The position numbers and the translations under genes are program-made. The notes beneath the pieces are model-generated. The model ran no database searches and had not been told where the DNA came from. It worked only from the letters and a program-made list of their open reading frames with translations. From Paenibacillus sp. KS-LC4 (lineage in GTDB: Bacteria > Bacillota > Bacilli > Paenibacillales > Paenibacillaceae): a stretch of DNA of 64,000 bases. Below, one piece after another: positions 36,979 through 46,045 of this stretch (position 1 is its first letter; the number at the start of each line of letters is the position of its first letter). The DNA lies in contig NZ_CP145905.1 of assembly GCF_036894955.1 (NCBI RefSeq), positions 3,366,501-3,430,500 on the forward strand, given 5' to 3'.

Positions 36979-37009
36979 CTCCCTGCTATTCATGCTGTTA
37001 TTTATGCGC

Positions 37010-40000
37010 CTAACGCTCAACCTTTTCAACGTTAAAATATTGCGCTTCCGGATGTGAAAATACCATCGCTGATACCGATGCTTCCGGCTCCATCATAAAG
37101 CCTTCTGTCAGCTCAACCCCAATATCCTCCGGCTTCATCAGCTCGAACAATGGGCCTTGATCTTCCAAATCTGGACATGCTGGATAGCCAAACGATACGC
37201 GAATCCCTTGATAACGGGCGCCATGACGCTGCTTCATCGTCATCGTATGCGGATCTGGATAGCCCCAAATATCCCGCATCATATGGTGAACGCGCTCAGC
37301 AAGACCTTCCGCCACTTCCAAGGCCACCGATTGCAGGGCATGCGAACGCAAGTAGTCGCCTTGATCCTTCCATTGCCCCGCCAATTCGCGAATGCCTTCT
37401 CCAGCCGTAACGACGAGGAAGCCGACATAATCCATAATGCCGCTATCTACTGGCTTTAGAAAATCCGCCAAGCAAAGGAACGGCTCTACCTGCTGACGCG
37501 GGAAGGTGAAGCGTTTGATTTCCTTCGTATGATCGTTCGCGTCGTAAATAATAATATCGTTGCCTGACGACTGCGCCGGGAAGAAGCGATACATGCCGTG
37601 CGCCTTCAAAATTCCATTCGTCGTTCCTTCTTGCAAAATGCCGTCAACCGTTTCTTTGAGATGAACCGCCTTCTCATTTTTTTCCTTCAGCAGGTTTTCC
37701 ACATTGCCCTTCAGCCCTAGATGATGACCGAGCAGCATTTGCATATTAATATAAGGAATAATATGCGGCAGCGGAACATCGCGCAAAATATGGCGATCCA
37801 AATCAGGCGGAATGTACACAGGCGCGTCTACAGAAATTTTGGAGCGCTCAATCCGGGTAAGCTTAGGCAGCTCTTTACTTTGAACCTCTTCTTCGCCGCC
37901 CGATGCTTTGTATTCGGCCATTTCATCTTCCATCCGTTGACGGTGATCCTTATCCATCAGCTTATTGGCAATATCAAGCCCGTCCATTGCATCCTTGGCG
38001 TACAGCACCAAACCGTCATACTCTGGGCCAATTCGCGTTTTCGTAAATTTTCGGGTCAACGCCGCACCACCGACCAGAATCGGTGCGTCAATGCCCGCAC
38101 TGCGCATATCCTGAGCCGTAACGACCATCTGCTGCGCCGATTTGACGAGCAGGCCAGATAGCCCAATCGCATCCGCCTTCTCATTACGGTATGCTTCTAT
38201 AAGCTTCTCAGGCGGCACTTTAATGCCGAGATTTATAATTTTGTAGCCGTTGTTGGACAAAATAATCTCAACGAGGTTTTTGCCGATGTCATGCACATCG
38301 CCTTTTACCGTCGCCAATATAATTTTCCCCTTTACGGATGATTCATCCTTCTCCATAAACTGCTCCAAATGAGCAACCGAAGCTTTCATAACCTCTGCGC
38401 TTTGCAGCACCTCTGCCACAATCAGCTCATTGTTATTAAACAGTCTGCCGACCTCTTCCATCCCCCGCATGAGCGGTCCATTAATGACCTCCAGCGCCGT
38501 ATATTTGGCAAGCGCCAAATCCAGATCAGGGATTAGCCCTTCCTTCGTGCCTTCTACCACATATGAAGCAAGTCTTTCCTCCAGCGTCAGGTTGGAGATT
38601 TTCTCCTTCTTGACAACCTTCTTCTCACGAAAGGCTGCAACGAAAGCCGCAAGCGTCTCATCGTTTGTATTAAAAATCAATTCCTCCGCCAGCCTGCGCT
38701 CCTCTTCTGGAATCGAGGCGTACCGCTCTAGCTTCTCGGTGTTCACAATCGCATAATCGAGTCCCGCTTTTGTACAGTGGTACAAATAAACCGAGTTCAG
38801 CACCTCGCGGCCCGCATCCGGCAAGCCGAATGAAATGTTGCTGAGACCAAGAATCGTTTTGGCAAGCGGATATTTTTCTTTAATTAGCTTGATGCCCTCA
38901 ATCGTCTCCACTGCAGAGCCAATATATTGCGGGTCACCAGAGCCAACCGGGAACATATTCGGGTCAAAAATAATATCCTCCGGGTTCATGCCATACTTAT
39001 CCACCAGCAAACGGTAGGAGCGCTCAGCCACTTCAAGCTTCGCTTCACGGCTAACCGCTTGACCCCGCTCATCAATTAAAATCATAACGACTGCGGCGCC
39101 ATATTGATGGATAAGGGGAAGAATTTTTTCGAATTTCGCTTCGCCATCCTCCAAATTGATGGAGTTAATGATCGCTTTGCCTTGTGAATATTTAAGGCCA
39201 AGCTCGATAATATGATCGTAAGTCGAATCAAGCATGAGCGGTACTTTTATCTTCTTGACGACTTCCGGTATAAAATGATGAACAGCATATGCTTCATCAA
39301 TATCTGTATCCTGTAGGTTAATGTCAATAACGTGGGCTCCGCCTTTTACTTGCGCTCTGGCAATTTCCGAAGCTTCGTCAAACTTCTCTTCTTTAATGAG
39401 TCGCTTGAACTTCCGTGAACCGGAAATGTTCGTACGCTCTCCAATCATAATCGGCCGATTTTCAGGCTCAATGTATACGGTATCAATGCCGGATACAGCT
39501 GCAGGATGCTCGCCATATTGCGTACGCGGCGGATATTTTGACATCGTCTCGACAAGTGCGCGGATATGGTCCGGCGTCGTTCCGCAGCAGCCGCCAGCAA
39601 TGTTCAGCCAGCCTTGCTCGGCAAAAGCAGACATTTTTTTCGCCAGTGATTCCGGGGACTCATGATAATTCCCGTTCTCATCCGGCAAGCCTGCATTCGG
39701 ATAACAGCTGATTGCCGAATTGGCAATTTCGCTTAGGGTACGAATATGGTCTCGCATAAACTCAGGACCTGTCGCACAGTTCAGGCCCATGGATATTGGC
39801 TTCAAATGCTCAAGCGAAATATAGAAGGATTCAATGCTTTGACCGGCCAGCGTCGTTCCCATAGGCTCAATCGTTCCCGAAATCATAATCGGAAGCTCTC
39901 GTCCCATCGTCTTAAATGCATTGCGAATGCCAATGCTGCCCGCTTTTACATTAAGCGTATCCTGGGATGTTTCCAGCAGCAAAGCATCCACATCCGCTTC

Positions 40001-40456
40001 CATAAGTGCAATCACTTGCTCGTAATAGCTGTCTACTAGTTCATCAAAAGTAACCCCGCCCGTTACAGAAAGCGTCTTCGTCGTCGGTCCAAGCGCTCCT
40101 GCTACATATCGAGGATGCTCAGGTGTCGAATATTTATCTGCCGCTTCACGGGCAATTTTTGCCGCAGCTAAGTTGATCTCGCGCGCCTTTTCAGGTATAT
40201 CGTATTCAGCCAGCACGACGCTCGTCGCTCCGAACGTATTCGTTTCCAAAATGTCTGTGCCTGCCTCTAAATATTGTTCATGTATAGTCCGTATGACATC
40301 AGGACGCGTCAGCACGAGTATTTCATTACAGCCATCCATATCCTCGCCGCCAAAATCATCCTCGGTAAGATCAGCCTGCTGAATCATCGTTCCCATTGCG
40401 CCGTCCAAAATTAATATCCGCTTTTGCATCATTTCTTGTATGGTTGGTTTCGACAA
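37010..40456 (-). CDS. metH: Cobalamin-dependent methionine synthase
   Basis: The 1148-residue MetH has all modules in order: homocysteine-binding barrel (ILDGAMGTMIQ at 16-26; zinc cysteine pair in GGCCGTTPDH), pterin-binding barrel (IGERTNISGSRKF; ILGLSNISFGLP), B12-binding cap and Rossmann domain (GDVHDIGKNLV, with the cobalt-ligating His), and the SAM-dependent reactivation domain at the C-terminus (MRDIWGYPDP, YQGIRVSFGYPACPD). It transfers methyl from methyltetrahydrofolate to homocysteine. No SAM or cobalamin riboswitch fits in the 150 bp upstream, which it shares with the divergent mtnD gene. Confidence 0.97.
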   Translation of the reverse strand: MSKPTIQEMMQKRILILDGAMGTMIQQADLTEDDFGGEDMDGCNEILVLTRPDVIRTIHEQYLEAGTDILETNTFGATSVVLAEYDIPEKAREINLAAAKIAREAADKYSTPEHPRYVAGALGPTTKTLSVTGGVTFDELVDSYYEQVIALMEADVDALLLETSQDTLNVKAGSIGIRNAFKTMGRELPIMISGTIEPMGTTLAGQSIESFYISLEHLKPISMGLNCATGPEFMRDHIRTLSEIANSAISCYPNAGLPDENGNYHESPESLAKKMSAFAEQGWLNIAGGCCGTTPDHIRALVETMSKYPPRTQYGEHPAAVSGIDTVYIEPENRPIMIGERTNISGSRKFKRLIKEEKFDEASEIARAQVKGGAHVIDINLQDTDIDEAYAVHHFIPEVVKKIKVPLMLDSTYDHIIELGLKYSQGKAIINSINLEDGEAKFEKILPLIHQYGAAVVMILIDERGQAVSREAKLEVAERSYRLLVDKYGMNPEDIIFDPNMFPVGSGDPQYIGSAVETIEGIKLIKEKYPLAKTILGLSNISFGLPDAGREVLNSVYLYHCTKAGLDYAIVNTEKLERYASIPEEERRLAEELIFNTNDETLAAFVAAFREKKVVKKEKISNLTLEERLASYVVEGTKEGLIPDLDLALAKYTALEVINGPLMRGMEEVGRLFNNNELIVAEVLQSAEVMKASVAHLEQFMEKDESSVKGKIILATVKGDVHDIGKNLVEIILSNNGYKIINLGIKVPPEKLIEAYRNEKADAIGLSGLLVKSAQQMVVTAQDMRSAGIDAPILVGGAALTRKFTKTRIGPEYDGLVLYAKDAMDGLDIANKLMDKDHRQRMEDEMAEYKASGGEEEVQSKELPKLTRIERSKISVDAPVYIPPDLDRHILRDVPLPHIIPYINMQMLLGHHLGLKGNVENLLKEKNEKAVHLKETVDGILQEGTTNGILKAHGMYRFFPAQSSGNDIIIYDANDHTKEIKRFTFPRQQVEPFLCLADFLKPVDSGIMDYVGFLVVTAGEGIRELAGQWKDQGDYLRSHALQSVALEVAEGLAERVHHMMRDIWGYPDPHTMTMKQRHGARYQGIRVSFGYPACPDLEDQGPLFELMKPEDIGVELTEGFMMEPEASVSAMVFSHPEAQYFNVEKVER

Positions 40457-40531
40457 TTTCCTGCACCCTTCCTGTGAAAATCACTAAAATTCAGTTTAAC
40501 AGAATCGTCGCAATGTGAAAAGCAATTGCAA

Positions 40532-40560
40532 TCGACAATCAACTGATTTTGCATTATAAT
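40532..40560 (+). promoter_or_regulatory. Promoter of mtnD
   Basis: TCGACA (40532-40537), 17 bp, TATAAT (40555-40560). It lies 52 bp upstream of the start codon, with AGAGGGAA as ribosome binding site. No leader structure is apparent. Confidence 0.7.
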
Positions 40561-40612
40561 CAGTATATATTTAATATAACATTTAATTTCAATAGGAAAA
40601 GAGGGAATTGTG

Positions 40613-41155
40613 ATGGCTGAGATTAGAATTCGCAATACTGAGGAAAGAATATCGGGCGAGCAAAATGTTCGCGCATTTTTAGAAAGCCAAGAAGTCCTTT
40701 ACGAACACTGGGATGCTAGCAAGCTGCCAGGCCATCTGCAAAATAAATTTGTATTATCCGATGAAGAGAAGGCAGAAATTCTCGCTACTTACGATGTTGA
40801 AATTCGTGAGCTTGCCGAGCGTCGCGGTTACAAAACATGGGATATCGTTGCCCTTTCGGACGCCACTCCAGGTCTTGATGAAATTCTGAAGCGTTTCGAG
40901 CAAGTGCACACGCACACTGAAGATGAAGTTCGTGCGATTACAGCCGGACGCGGCATCTTTATTATTAAAGGCAGCGAAGAGGTTGGCTATTTCGACGTTG
41001 AATTGGAGGCTGGCGACGTTATTTCCGTTCCAGAAACGATTCCTCACTTCTTTACCTTGATGGACAATCGTCAAATCGTTGCGGTTCGCCTGTTTATAGA
41101 AACAGAAGGCTGGATTGCACACCCGTTTGAAGACCCTGCTTTCATCAAAGCTTAA
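40613..41155 (+). CDS. mtnD: Acireductone dioxygenase
   Basis: This 180-residue cupin has metal ligands in VHTHTEDEVR (His, His, Glu) and the later His in ETIPHFFTL. It cleaves the acireductone of the methionine salvage pathway to 2-keto-4-methylthiobutyrate and formate when iron is bound. The start at 40613 is preferred over the GTG directly before it. The other salvage genes are not in the window, but metH is divergent from it, giving a small methionine-related pair. Confidence 0.92.
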   Translation: MAEIRIRNTEERISGEQNVRAFLESQEVLYEHWDASKLPGHLQNKFVLSDEEKAEILATYDVEIRELAERRGYKTWDIVALSDATPGLDEILKRFEQVHTHTEDEVRAITAGRGIFIIKGSEEVGYFDVELEAGDVISVPETIPHFFTLMDNRQIVAVRLFIETEGWIAHPFEDPAFIKA

Positions 41156-41187
41156 TCATTTTATAATTGACTTTCATCATTAAACAC

Positions 41188-41235
41188 GAAGAAGCCCCTT
41201 GACCCATTTCACACAATGGACCAAGGGGCTTCTTC
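41188..41235. terminator. Bidirectional terminator between mtnD and a HAD gene
   Basis: GAAGAAGCCCCTTG (41188-41201) pairs perfectly with CAAGGGGCTTCTTC (41222-41235), with an inner CCATT/AATGG stem. It separates two convergent genes. Confidence 0.9.
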
Positions 41236-41273
41236 TTATACTTATGCAGCAGCAATGGCGCAAGTATACGCGA

Positions 41274-42059
41274 TTATGCCAACAGCGGAAGCAGTTCTTC
41301 TAAATGCTTAATTTCATATGTAGGCACAATTTCATCCGAGCGAACAACTCCATGGCGATTAATCCATACCGAATCCATTCCAATCGTATTTGCACCAAGA
41401 ATATCCGTAGTCAATTTGTCCCCAACCATAACGCCCTGCTCCGGCTCAATACCCAGGCTCTCCAGTGCATGGCGGAAAATCGAAGCTGCTGGCTTGCCTT
41501 CTCCGAAAGCACCAGAAATAATGATATGATCAAAATAAGGGGCAAGCTGTGGAACGCCTGTAAGCTTCTCCTGCTGCAAATCTGGAGAACCGTTCGTCAG
41601 CAGCAGCAGCTTGTATTTACCCTTTAACGCATCTAGCAGCCGGAACGTTTCATCATAAACGATTGGGCGCGCCCTGCGCTCTGCCGGAAACTGCTCCGCC
41701 AATTTGGCACCAAGCTCTTGATCGTCAACGCCAAGTGCTTTAAGCCCTCTCGTCCATGCTTCACGACGGTAAGTTGGTGCAAGCTGCTCCAGCTTTCTAA
41801 ACTCTTCCTGCTCTCCCTCACGGAAGTTAGCCCATAGGCCTTCAAAAGGATTAATTCCGATCATTTTCGTGAAAGGGAACGTTTCATACGATTCATATAG
41901 GCTGCGAGCCTCCTTGCGGACAGCTTCCTCCAGCTCTATCGCATCTACGCCCGCTGCTTCCGCACCTGCTTGACAGGTCGCATCAAATGCTTCTTGCACA
42001 CTACGGTCATCCCATAGCAGCGTGTCATCCAAATCAAATAATACCGCTAGCTTTGCCAT
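41274..42059 (-). CDS. HAD family hydrolase (YjjG/YsaA-like phosphatase)
   Basis: This 261-residue protein has HAD motifs VLFDLDDTLLWDD, LLLTNGSPDLQQ, the lysine in GEGKPAASIF, and VGDKLTTDILGANTIGMDSVW. A helical C1 cap lies between motifs I and II. Relatives dephosphorylate small metabolites, including non-canonical nucleotides or phosphoserine; the substrate is not shown by sequence. It lies 24 bp downstream of the membrane protein gene and may be co-transcribed. Confidence 0.87.
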   Translation of the reverse strand: MAKLAVLFDLDDTLLWDDRSVQEAFDATCQAGAEAAGVDAIELEEAVRKEARSLYESYETFPFTKMIGINPFEGLWANFREGEQEEFRKLEQLAPTYRREAWTRGLKALGVDDQELGAKLAEQFPAERRARPIVYDETFRLLDALKGKYKLLLLTNGSPDLQQEKLTGVPQLAPYFDHIIISGAFGEGKPAASIFRHALESLGIEPEQGVMVGDKLTTDILGANTIGMDSVWINRHGVVRSDEIVPTYEIKHLEELLPLLA

Positions 42060-42083
42060 TGTTCACAGACTCTCCTGCTCGAT

Positions 42084-42590
42084 TTATTTTTGTTCGTACG
42101 TTATACCGTTTTCTTTGGCAAACTGCTCTAATTTCGCGCTAATTTCATCCGTTGGATACCGATGAAATACTCGTGAAAATGCCCATGTCGACCCTTTTTG
42201 CGGTTCAATCGACACATAGCCAGGCTGTACGCGAATCGTCTTGATCGCTTCTGCACCTAGACGCTTGTCACCGGTTAGCTTGCGAGTTTGAACATAGTTT
42301 TTTCCGATTGTAATATACGGGCGCCGCAAAAAAAACACAATTGCCAGAAATACGTAACAGCCAATCGTCACACCCAGCAAGGTGTCGAACTTAAATTGCG
42401 GGTCCATTTGTGCAAGAATAACGTACATGGCAATAAACAGCAGGAGCAAAATCGGCGCAATATAGCTGCGACCAACAAAACGATCTGACTGGGGTCCAGC
42501 AGGCTTGAAGCTCGGACCGCCTTGCTTTTTGCGGTTTTTGTTAATTTGATTCGTATTTCGGCGCACTTTGCGCTCCCATGTACGTGACAA
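42084..42590 (-). CDS. Small membrane protein of unknown function
   Basis: This 168-residue protein starts with a very basic cytoplasmic segment (KVRRNTNQINKNRKKQ). Two membrane helices follow (IAPILLLLFIAMYVILAQM and LLGVTIGCYVFLAIVFFL), then a soluble PH-like stretch (YITIGKNYVQTRKLTGDKRLG, IKTIRVQPGYVSIEP). No catalytic motif is visible and I do not recognise a named family. The gene sits between the aldo/keto reductase and HAD genes on the same strand. Confidence 0.8.
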   Translation of the reverse strand: MSRTWERKVRRNTNQINKNRKKQGGPSFKPAGPQSDRFVGRSYIAPILLLLFIAMYVILAQMDPQFKFDTLLGVTIGCYVFLAIVFFLRRPYITIGKNYVQTRKLTGDKRLGAEAIKTIRVQPGYVSIEPQKGSTWAFSRVFHRYPTDEISAKLEQFAKENGITYEQK

Positions 42591-42695
42591 AATCGTTCCT
42601 CCTCATATTGCCGCGGCACAAAATCAAGCTTCATCTATCTCGCTTGACAAGCGATGCAGACTAACACTGTTATCTATAGCTTTCGTTGCACTCTG

Positions 42696-43682
42696 TTAAA
42701 ACGGGCGTTTGAATTTTGCAATAAAACGATTCGGATAGTCTTCGGCAAGCGCACTGACCTCGTCCAGACGATTCCACACCTCTTCTGGCATCGACCAACC
42801 GACAGCTCCCATATTATCCTCATATTGTGCAAGCGTACTGGCTCCAAAAATTGGGGACGTAATACCTTCCCTCTGCAACAGCCAATTTAATGAAACTTGA
42901 GCAGGTGTTTTATCAAGCTCCTTGGCAGCTGCTGCTACAGCATCCAAAACAGCAAAATTGTGCTCAGTTGCCCGATTTGCCCAAGCGCTTTCGCCTATTT
43001 TGCTAGTCAATCTGCCCTCTGTCGGCTCAGTGCGATCATACCTGCCTGTCAGAAAACCGCCACCAAGCGGAGCCCACGGTATAACACCTACGTTTTCTTC
43101 CAGACAAAGCGACATCATTTCGCGATCCATCTGACGGCTGACAAGGCTATACTGAGGCTGCAAGGAAACAAAGCGAACATAACGATTAGCATCGCTCCAA
43201 GCCAAGGATTTCATAAGCTGCCACGCAAAAAAGTTGGAACAGCCAATGTAACGCACCTTGCCTGCTGTGACAAGATCATCGAGCGTCCGCAGCGTCTCTT
43301 CAATCGGAGTAGCATGGTCCCATACATGAACCTGATACAAGTCAATATAGTCGGTTTGCAGTCGCTTAAGGCTCGCTTCAACGCCGTCCATAATATGCTT
43401 GCGGGATAAGCCTACTCCATTAATATCAGGCGAAGTTGTCATTCTAACTTTCGTCGCAACGACCATCTCCGAGCGCCGCCCTTTAATCGCTTTCCCAACA
43501 ATCTCTTCAGAGCGTCCACTTACATAAACGTTAGCCGTATCTAAAAAATTACCGCCTCGCTCCACAAAACGATTGATCATTTCAAGCGAATCCTGCTCAT
43601 TCGTTGTATTTCCAAACGTCATTGTTCCTAAACAAAGTTCAGAAACAGCCAGTCCACTACGTCCAAGCAATTGGTATTTCAT
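42696..43682 (-). CDS. Aldo/keto reductase
   Basis: This 328-residue TIM-barrel oxidoreductase has the catalytic tetrad placed as expected: Asp in FLDTANVY with its Tyr, Lys in VATKVRM and His in YQVHVWDH. NADPH-binding elements lie in the C-terminal region (FGASTLAQYEDNMGA). It reduces aldehydes or ketones in the cytosol and resembles YcsN/YghZ-type general reductases. The substrate is unknown. Confidence 0.92.
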   Translation of the reverse strand: MKYQLLGRSGLAVSELCLGTMTFGNTTNEQDSLEMINRFVERGGNFLDTANVYVSGRSEEIVGKAIKGRRSEMVVATKVRMTTSPDINGVGLSRKHIMDGVEASLKRLQTDYIDLYQVHVWDHATPIEETLRTLDDLVTAGKVRYIGCSNFFAWQLMKSLAWSDANRYVRFVSLQPQYSLVSRQMDREMMSLCLEENVGVIPWAPLGGGFLTGRYDRTEPTEGRLTSKIGESAWANRATEHNFAVLDAVAAAAKELDKTPAQVSLNWLLQREGITSPIFGASTLAQYEDNMGAVGWSMPEEVWNRLDEVSALAEDYPNRFIAKFKRPF

Positions 43683-43712
43683 AAATAAAGCCCGCCTCTC
43701 CCATTAAAATGA

Positions 43713-43916
43713 TTAATGCTGTGGCTTCTCGTCTTCCGCTTCATTCTCTTCATCTTCTACAAACTTAATCGTATCAAGCTGCTGACGAAAATTACTTTTA
43801 AACTGCTCCATATATTTACTGCGCAGCTCAGCCCGTTCCGTCAGTTCTTCGGGCGTCAAACCGACTGTTTTATTTTTACGGGATAATTCATTAATTCTTG
43901 CAATAAGCTCTTCCAT
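43713..43916 (-). CDS. DUF896 / UPF0291 protein (YnzC-like)
   Basis: This 67-residue mostly helical protein matches the YnzC family: LIARINELSRKNKTVGLTPEE, ERAELRSKYMEQFKSNF, QLDTIKFVEDE. In Bacillus subtilis ynzC follows yneA and yneB in a LexA-controlled operon beside lexA, and the same neighbours (yneA, lexA) are found here. The molecular function is unknown. The acidic tail is longer than in some homologues. Confidence 0.9.
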   Translation of the reverse strand: MEELIARINELSRKNKTVGLTPEELTERAELRSKYMEQFKSNFRQQLDTIKFVEDEENEAEDEKPQH

Positions 43917-43976
43917 TCGTTGCTCACCTCACTTGCTGTACTTTTCCCAAACTCTTTCTACTTTGACATTACTAAT

Positions 43977-44085
43977 GCGCTGTTGTCAAGGTGAAAAGGC
44001 TGTCGCCGTCCTGTGGCGGCGCAGCACGTTTCAGTCCGAGAAATATAGAGAAAGGATGAAAAAGTCATATCATTTCCTATATTTC
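43977..44085 (+). repeat. Dispersed two-hairpin repeat, copy 3
   Basis: It starts GCGCTGTTGTCAAGGTGAAAAGG. In the first hairpin GCTG pairs with CAGC and GCCG with CGGC; the outer TGAAAAG/CGTTTCA has one mismatch. The conserved TCAGTCCGAG leads to the second hairpin, GAAATATAG (44040-44048) with CTATATTTC (44077-44085). It lies in the 357-bp gap between the ynzC-like start and the yneA end, followed by a long palindrome. Confidence 0.9.
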
Positions 44086-44104
44086 AAGAAAACGAGCCTA
44101 CAAT

Positions 44105-44165
44105 TAAATACAGAATAGATCGTACAACGATAATACTATCATTGTTCCGATCTATTCTGTATTTA
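44105..44165. repeat. 61-bp near-perfect palindrome downstream of yneA
   Basis: An 18-bp perfect outer stem (TAAATACAGAATAGATCG, 44105-44122, with 44148-44165) encloses a further ACAACGAT/ATCATTGT near-stem. It lies about 110 bp past the yneA stop and could terminate transcription from either side, though T-runs are weak. Confidence 0.7.
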
Positions 44166-44273
44166 GATAGCCTATTGGCACTTCCTGAGCCCCAAAGTTC
44201 AACTATAGGATAGCTATAAAGCAGAATCCTTGCAATACACTTCTAAATCACAGTAGTTTGCTGCTAAACGCCA

Positions 44274-44654
44274 CTAGGATGAAGGGATAACTAGCTTCTG
44301 CCCCGGCCATATATCCGGCGACGACAGTTGGTTCCGCTCCCGTATTTGAAAGACGGACCAGCGTATATCGTCAGAACTGTCCGAAAATTTACGGGCAATC
44401 CCCCATAATGTATCGCCTTGTGCAACTACTACCGTCTGCTCTCCAGCAGCTGCTGGTGCAACATGATTCACTGAAGCCTCTGTACGCATTAGTAAAAAAC
44501 CAGAAAACAATACAATAAACAGGGCTAGACACACTGCCAGCTTCAAAGCATAGCTGCTAATTGCACCCATGTTGATTTGCGACTTCATCTTTACCACTTT
44601 AACAGGCGCTTTCTCTTTAAAAATAGATGAATAGGATTCTGGATAAATGATCAT
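44274..44654 (-). CDS. yneA: YneA-like SOS cell-division suppressor with LysM domain
   Basis: The start at 44654 follows GGGAGTGAG; an upstream extension would cover the LexA boxes. The 126-residue protein has a short cytoplasmic N-terminus, one membrane segment (SYALKLAVCLALFIVLFSGFLL, about 32-53), and a C-terminal LysM domain (VVAQGDTLWGIARKF, SPDIWPGQKLVIP). YneA delays septation during the SOS response in Bacillus. Divergence from lexA and the SOS boxes between them support the same role. Confidence 0.9.
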   Translation of the reverse strand: MIIYPESYSSIFKEKAPVKVVKMKSQINMGAISSYALKLAVCLALFIVLFSGFLLMRTEASVNHVAPAAAGEQTVVVAQGDTLWGIARKFSDSSDDIRWSVFQIRERNQLSSPDIWPGQKLVIPSS

Positions 44655-44666
44655 TGCGCTCACTCC

Positions 44667-44771
44667 CAAACGTTTGTTCTGTTTTGATATTAACACGAAC
44701 ATTTGTTTGTGGTCAACAGGCAATGCGAACTTTTGTTTTTAAGAACTTATGTTTGTACGAACGACGGTTCC
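44667..44771. promoter_or_regulatory. Five LexA-box-like sites between yneA and lexA
   Basis: Against the Gram-positive consensus CGAACNNNNGTTCG, sites are CAAACGTTTGTTCT (44667), CGAACATTTGTTTG (44696), CGAACTTTTGTTTT (44726), AGAACTTATGTTTG (44742) and CGAACGACGGTTCC (44758). The best has one mismatch. The last falls between the -35 and -10 of the lexA promoter, and the first is just before the yneA ribosome binding site, so LexA should repress both genes. Confidence 0.9.
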
Positions 44772-44781
44772 ATGTTATAAT
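44753..44781 (+). promoter_or_regulatory. lexA promoter
   Basis: TTGTAC (44753-44758), 17 bp, TATAAT (44776-44781). A LexA box occupies the spacer. Confidence 0.75.
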
Positions 44782-44851
44782 TTGAGAAATAAATACTCAT
44801 ACAAAAATCATGTCGCACTCACCTTAGAGTGCATGAACTGGAGTGATCGTG

Positions 44852-45472
44852 TTGTCTAAAGCTTCCAATCGCCAGCAGTCGATTCTGGAATTTATAAAGA
44901 ACGAAGTTCGCGAGAAGGGTTATCCGCCTTCCGTACGTGAAATTGGAGAAGCAGTTGGACTTGCTTCAAGTTCAACCGTACATGGTCATCTGGATCGTCT
45001 AGAGAAGAAAGGACTTATCCGCCGTGATCCAACTAAGCCTCGTGCTATCGAAATTTTAGATCAGGAAGATGTTGACGGAATTATCCGTCCTGCCGTTACT
45101 CACGTGCCGATCGTCGGTAAAGTTACTGCAGGCGTGCCGATTACCGCTACCGAGAATATTGAGGAATATTTTCCAATCTCTTCTCATTATGTAGGCGATG
45201 ATGATGTATTCATTCTTAATGTCATTGGCGAGAGCATGATTGAAGCAGGCATACATAACGGCGACTACGTTATTGTGCGCCAGCAGCAAACCGCTACTAA
45301 CGGTGATATTGTGGTCGCTATGACTGAGCATGATGAAGCAACAGTCAAAACCTTTTACCGCGAGAAGGATCATATCCGTCTTCAACCTGAGAATGTAACA
45401 ATGGAACCTATTCGCCTGAAAAATGTTACGATTTTAGGAAAAGTCATTGGCTTGTTCCGGGATTTCCACTAA
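44852..45472 (+). CDS. lexA: LexA repressor of the SOS response
   Basis: The start is TTG at 44852, 8 nt after GGAG, giving MSKASNRQQ in line with other Gram-positive LexA proteins; GTG at 44849 is also possible. The product of about 206 residues has a winged-helix N-terminus ([25 protein letters not shown]) and an S24 protease domain. The self-cleavage site is the Ala-Gly in VTAGVPI, the catalytic Ser is in GESMIEAG and the Lys in ATVKTF. It represses DNA-damage genes until RecA filaments trigger autocleavage. Confidence 0.97.
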   Translation: MSKASNRQQSILEFIKNEVREKGYPPSVREIGEAVGLASSSTVHGHLDRLEKKGLIRRDPTKPRAIEILDQEDVDGIIRPAVTHVPIVGKVTAGVPITATENIEEYFPISSHYVGDDDVFILNVIGESMIEAGIHNGDYVIVRQQQTATNGDIVVAMTEHDEATVKTFYREKDHIRLQPENVTMEPIRLKNVTILGKVIGLFRDFH

Positions 45473-45503
45473 TCGTTGATTTTCTTACTCTTCATACATG
45501 AAG

Positions 45504-45549
45504 AAAGCTGCATCCTTGCCCATTAATAAAGTGGGTTGAATGCAGCTTT
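45504..45549 (+). terminator. Terminator of lexA
   Basis: AAAGCTGCAT (45504-45513) pairs with ATGCAGCTTT (45540-45549), with an inner CCCATT/AGTGGG stem, followed by TTATTTTG on the plus strand. Confidence 0.9.
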
Positions 45550-45946
45550 TTATTTTGTCAGTTGATTGTCTTGTTCTCTAAACCCCTTTTTAGACTGTTT
45601 CGGAATGCCGATACTTCGGATAGCTTGAACAACTAGCTATGTCCCACTACAACTAGAACAGCCCTGAAATTATCTTTTGCTTGTGCCACCGTCACTTTGT
45701 ATCCTTGTGATTATAGAAGCTGTAAAAATACTTCTCAAACTGTCGCCTCGTCAACTTAATTATTTTTTGCACACTATCTAACTTGCTCCTAGAATAAGAG
45801 GCAATACAAATTCTTATACCAGATTGATTTCCTTTTATTCCTTATATGTTTCACCACGACTCAATCACTTTTTTAATCATTATTTTCCTTATATAAATAA
45901 TATAATCGGGTTTAATATCTATTATTTGAAAAAGTCGATAAAAAAA
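45550..45946. other. AT-rich gap after lexA with no clear gene
   Basis: No ORF with a start and ribosome binding site stands out. On the minus strand an open stretch without a usual start reads KLDSVQKIIKLTRRQFEKYF, then a stop, then VTVAQAKDNFRAVLVVVGHS. These look like worn coding remnants, but I recognise no family. Confidence 0.3.
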
Positions 45947-45992
45947 CGAAACAAAGCGCTACTGATGTAGATATCAGTAGCGCTTTGTTTCG
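45947..45992 (-). terminator. Strong terminator at the end of the agr-like region
   Basis: A perfect 20-bp stem (CGAAACAAAGCGCTACTGAT, 45947-45966, with 45973-45992) has a 6-nt loop and is followed on the minus strand by TTTTTTT. It is placed to end transcripts coming from the LytTR/agr-like genes or the small remnant between. Confidence 0.9.
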
Positions 45993-46045
45993 ACCCTTCC
46001 AACTTTTCAAAGTCAGTTATTGGACGTAATCTATTGTTGTATCAA

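Noticed and set aside
40457..40609. SAM or cobalamin riboswitch between metH and mtnD
   Set aside because: The 150-bp divergent region has no room or recognisable core for either class, and no leader terminator is visible. Only a simple promoter for mtnD was found.
45550..45946. Transposase or small gene after lexA
   Set aside because: The open stretches lack starts and motifs; no inverted terminal repeats of an insertion sequence were seen.
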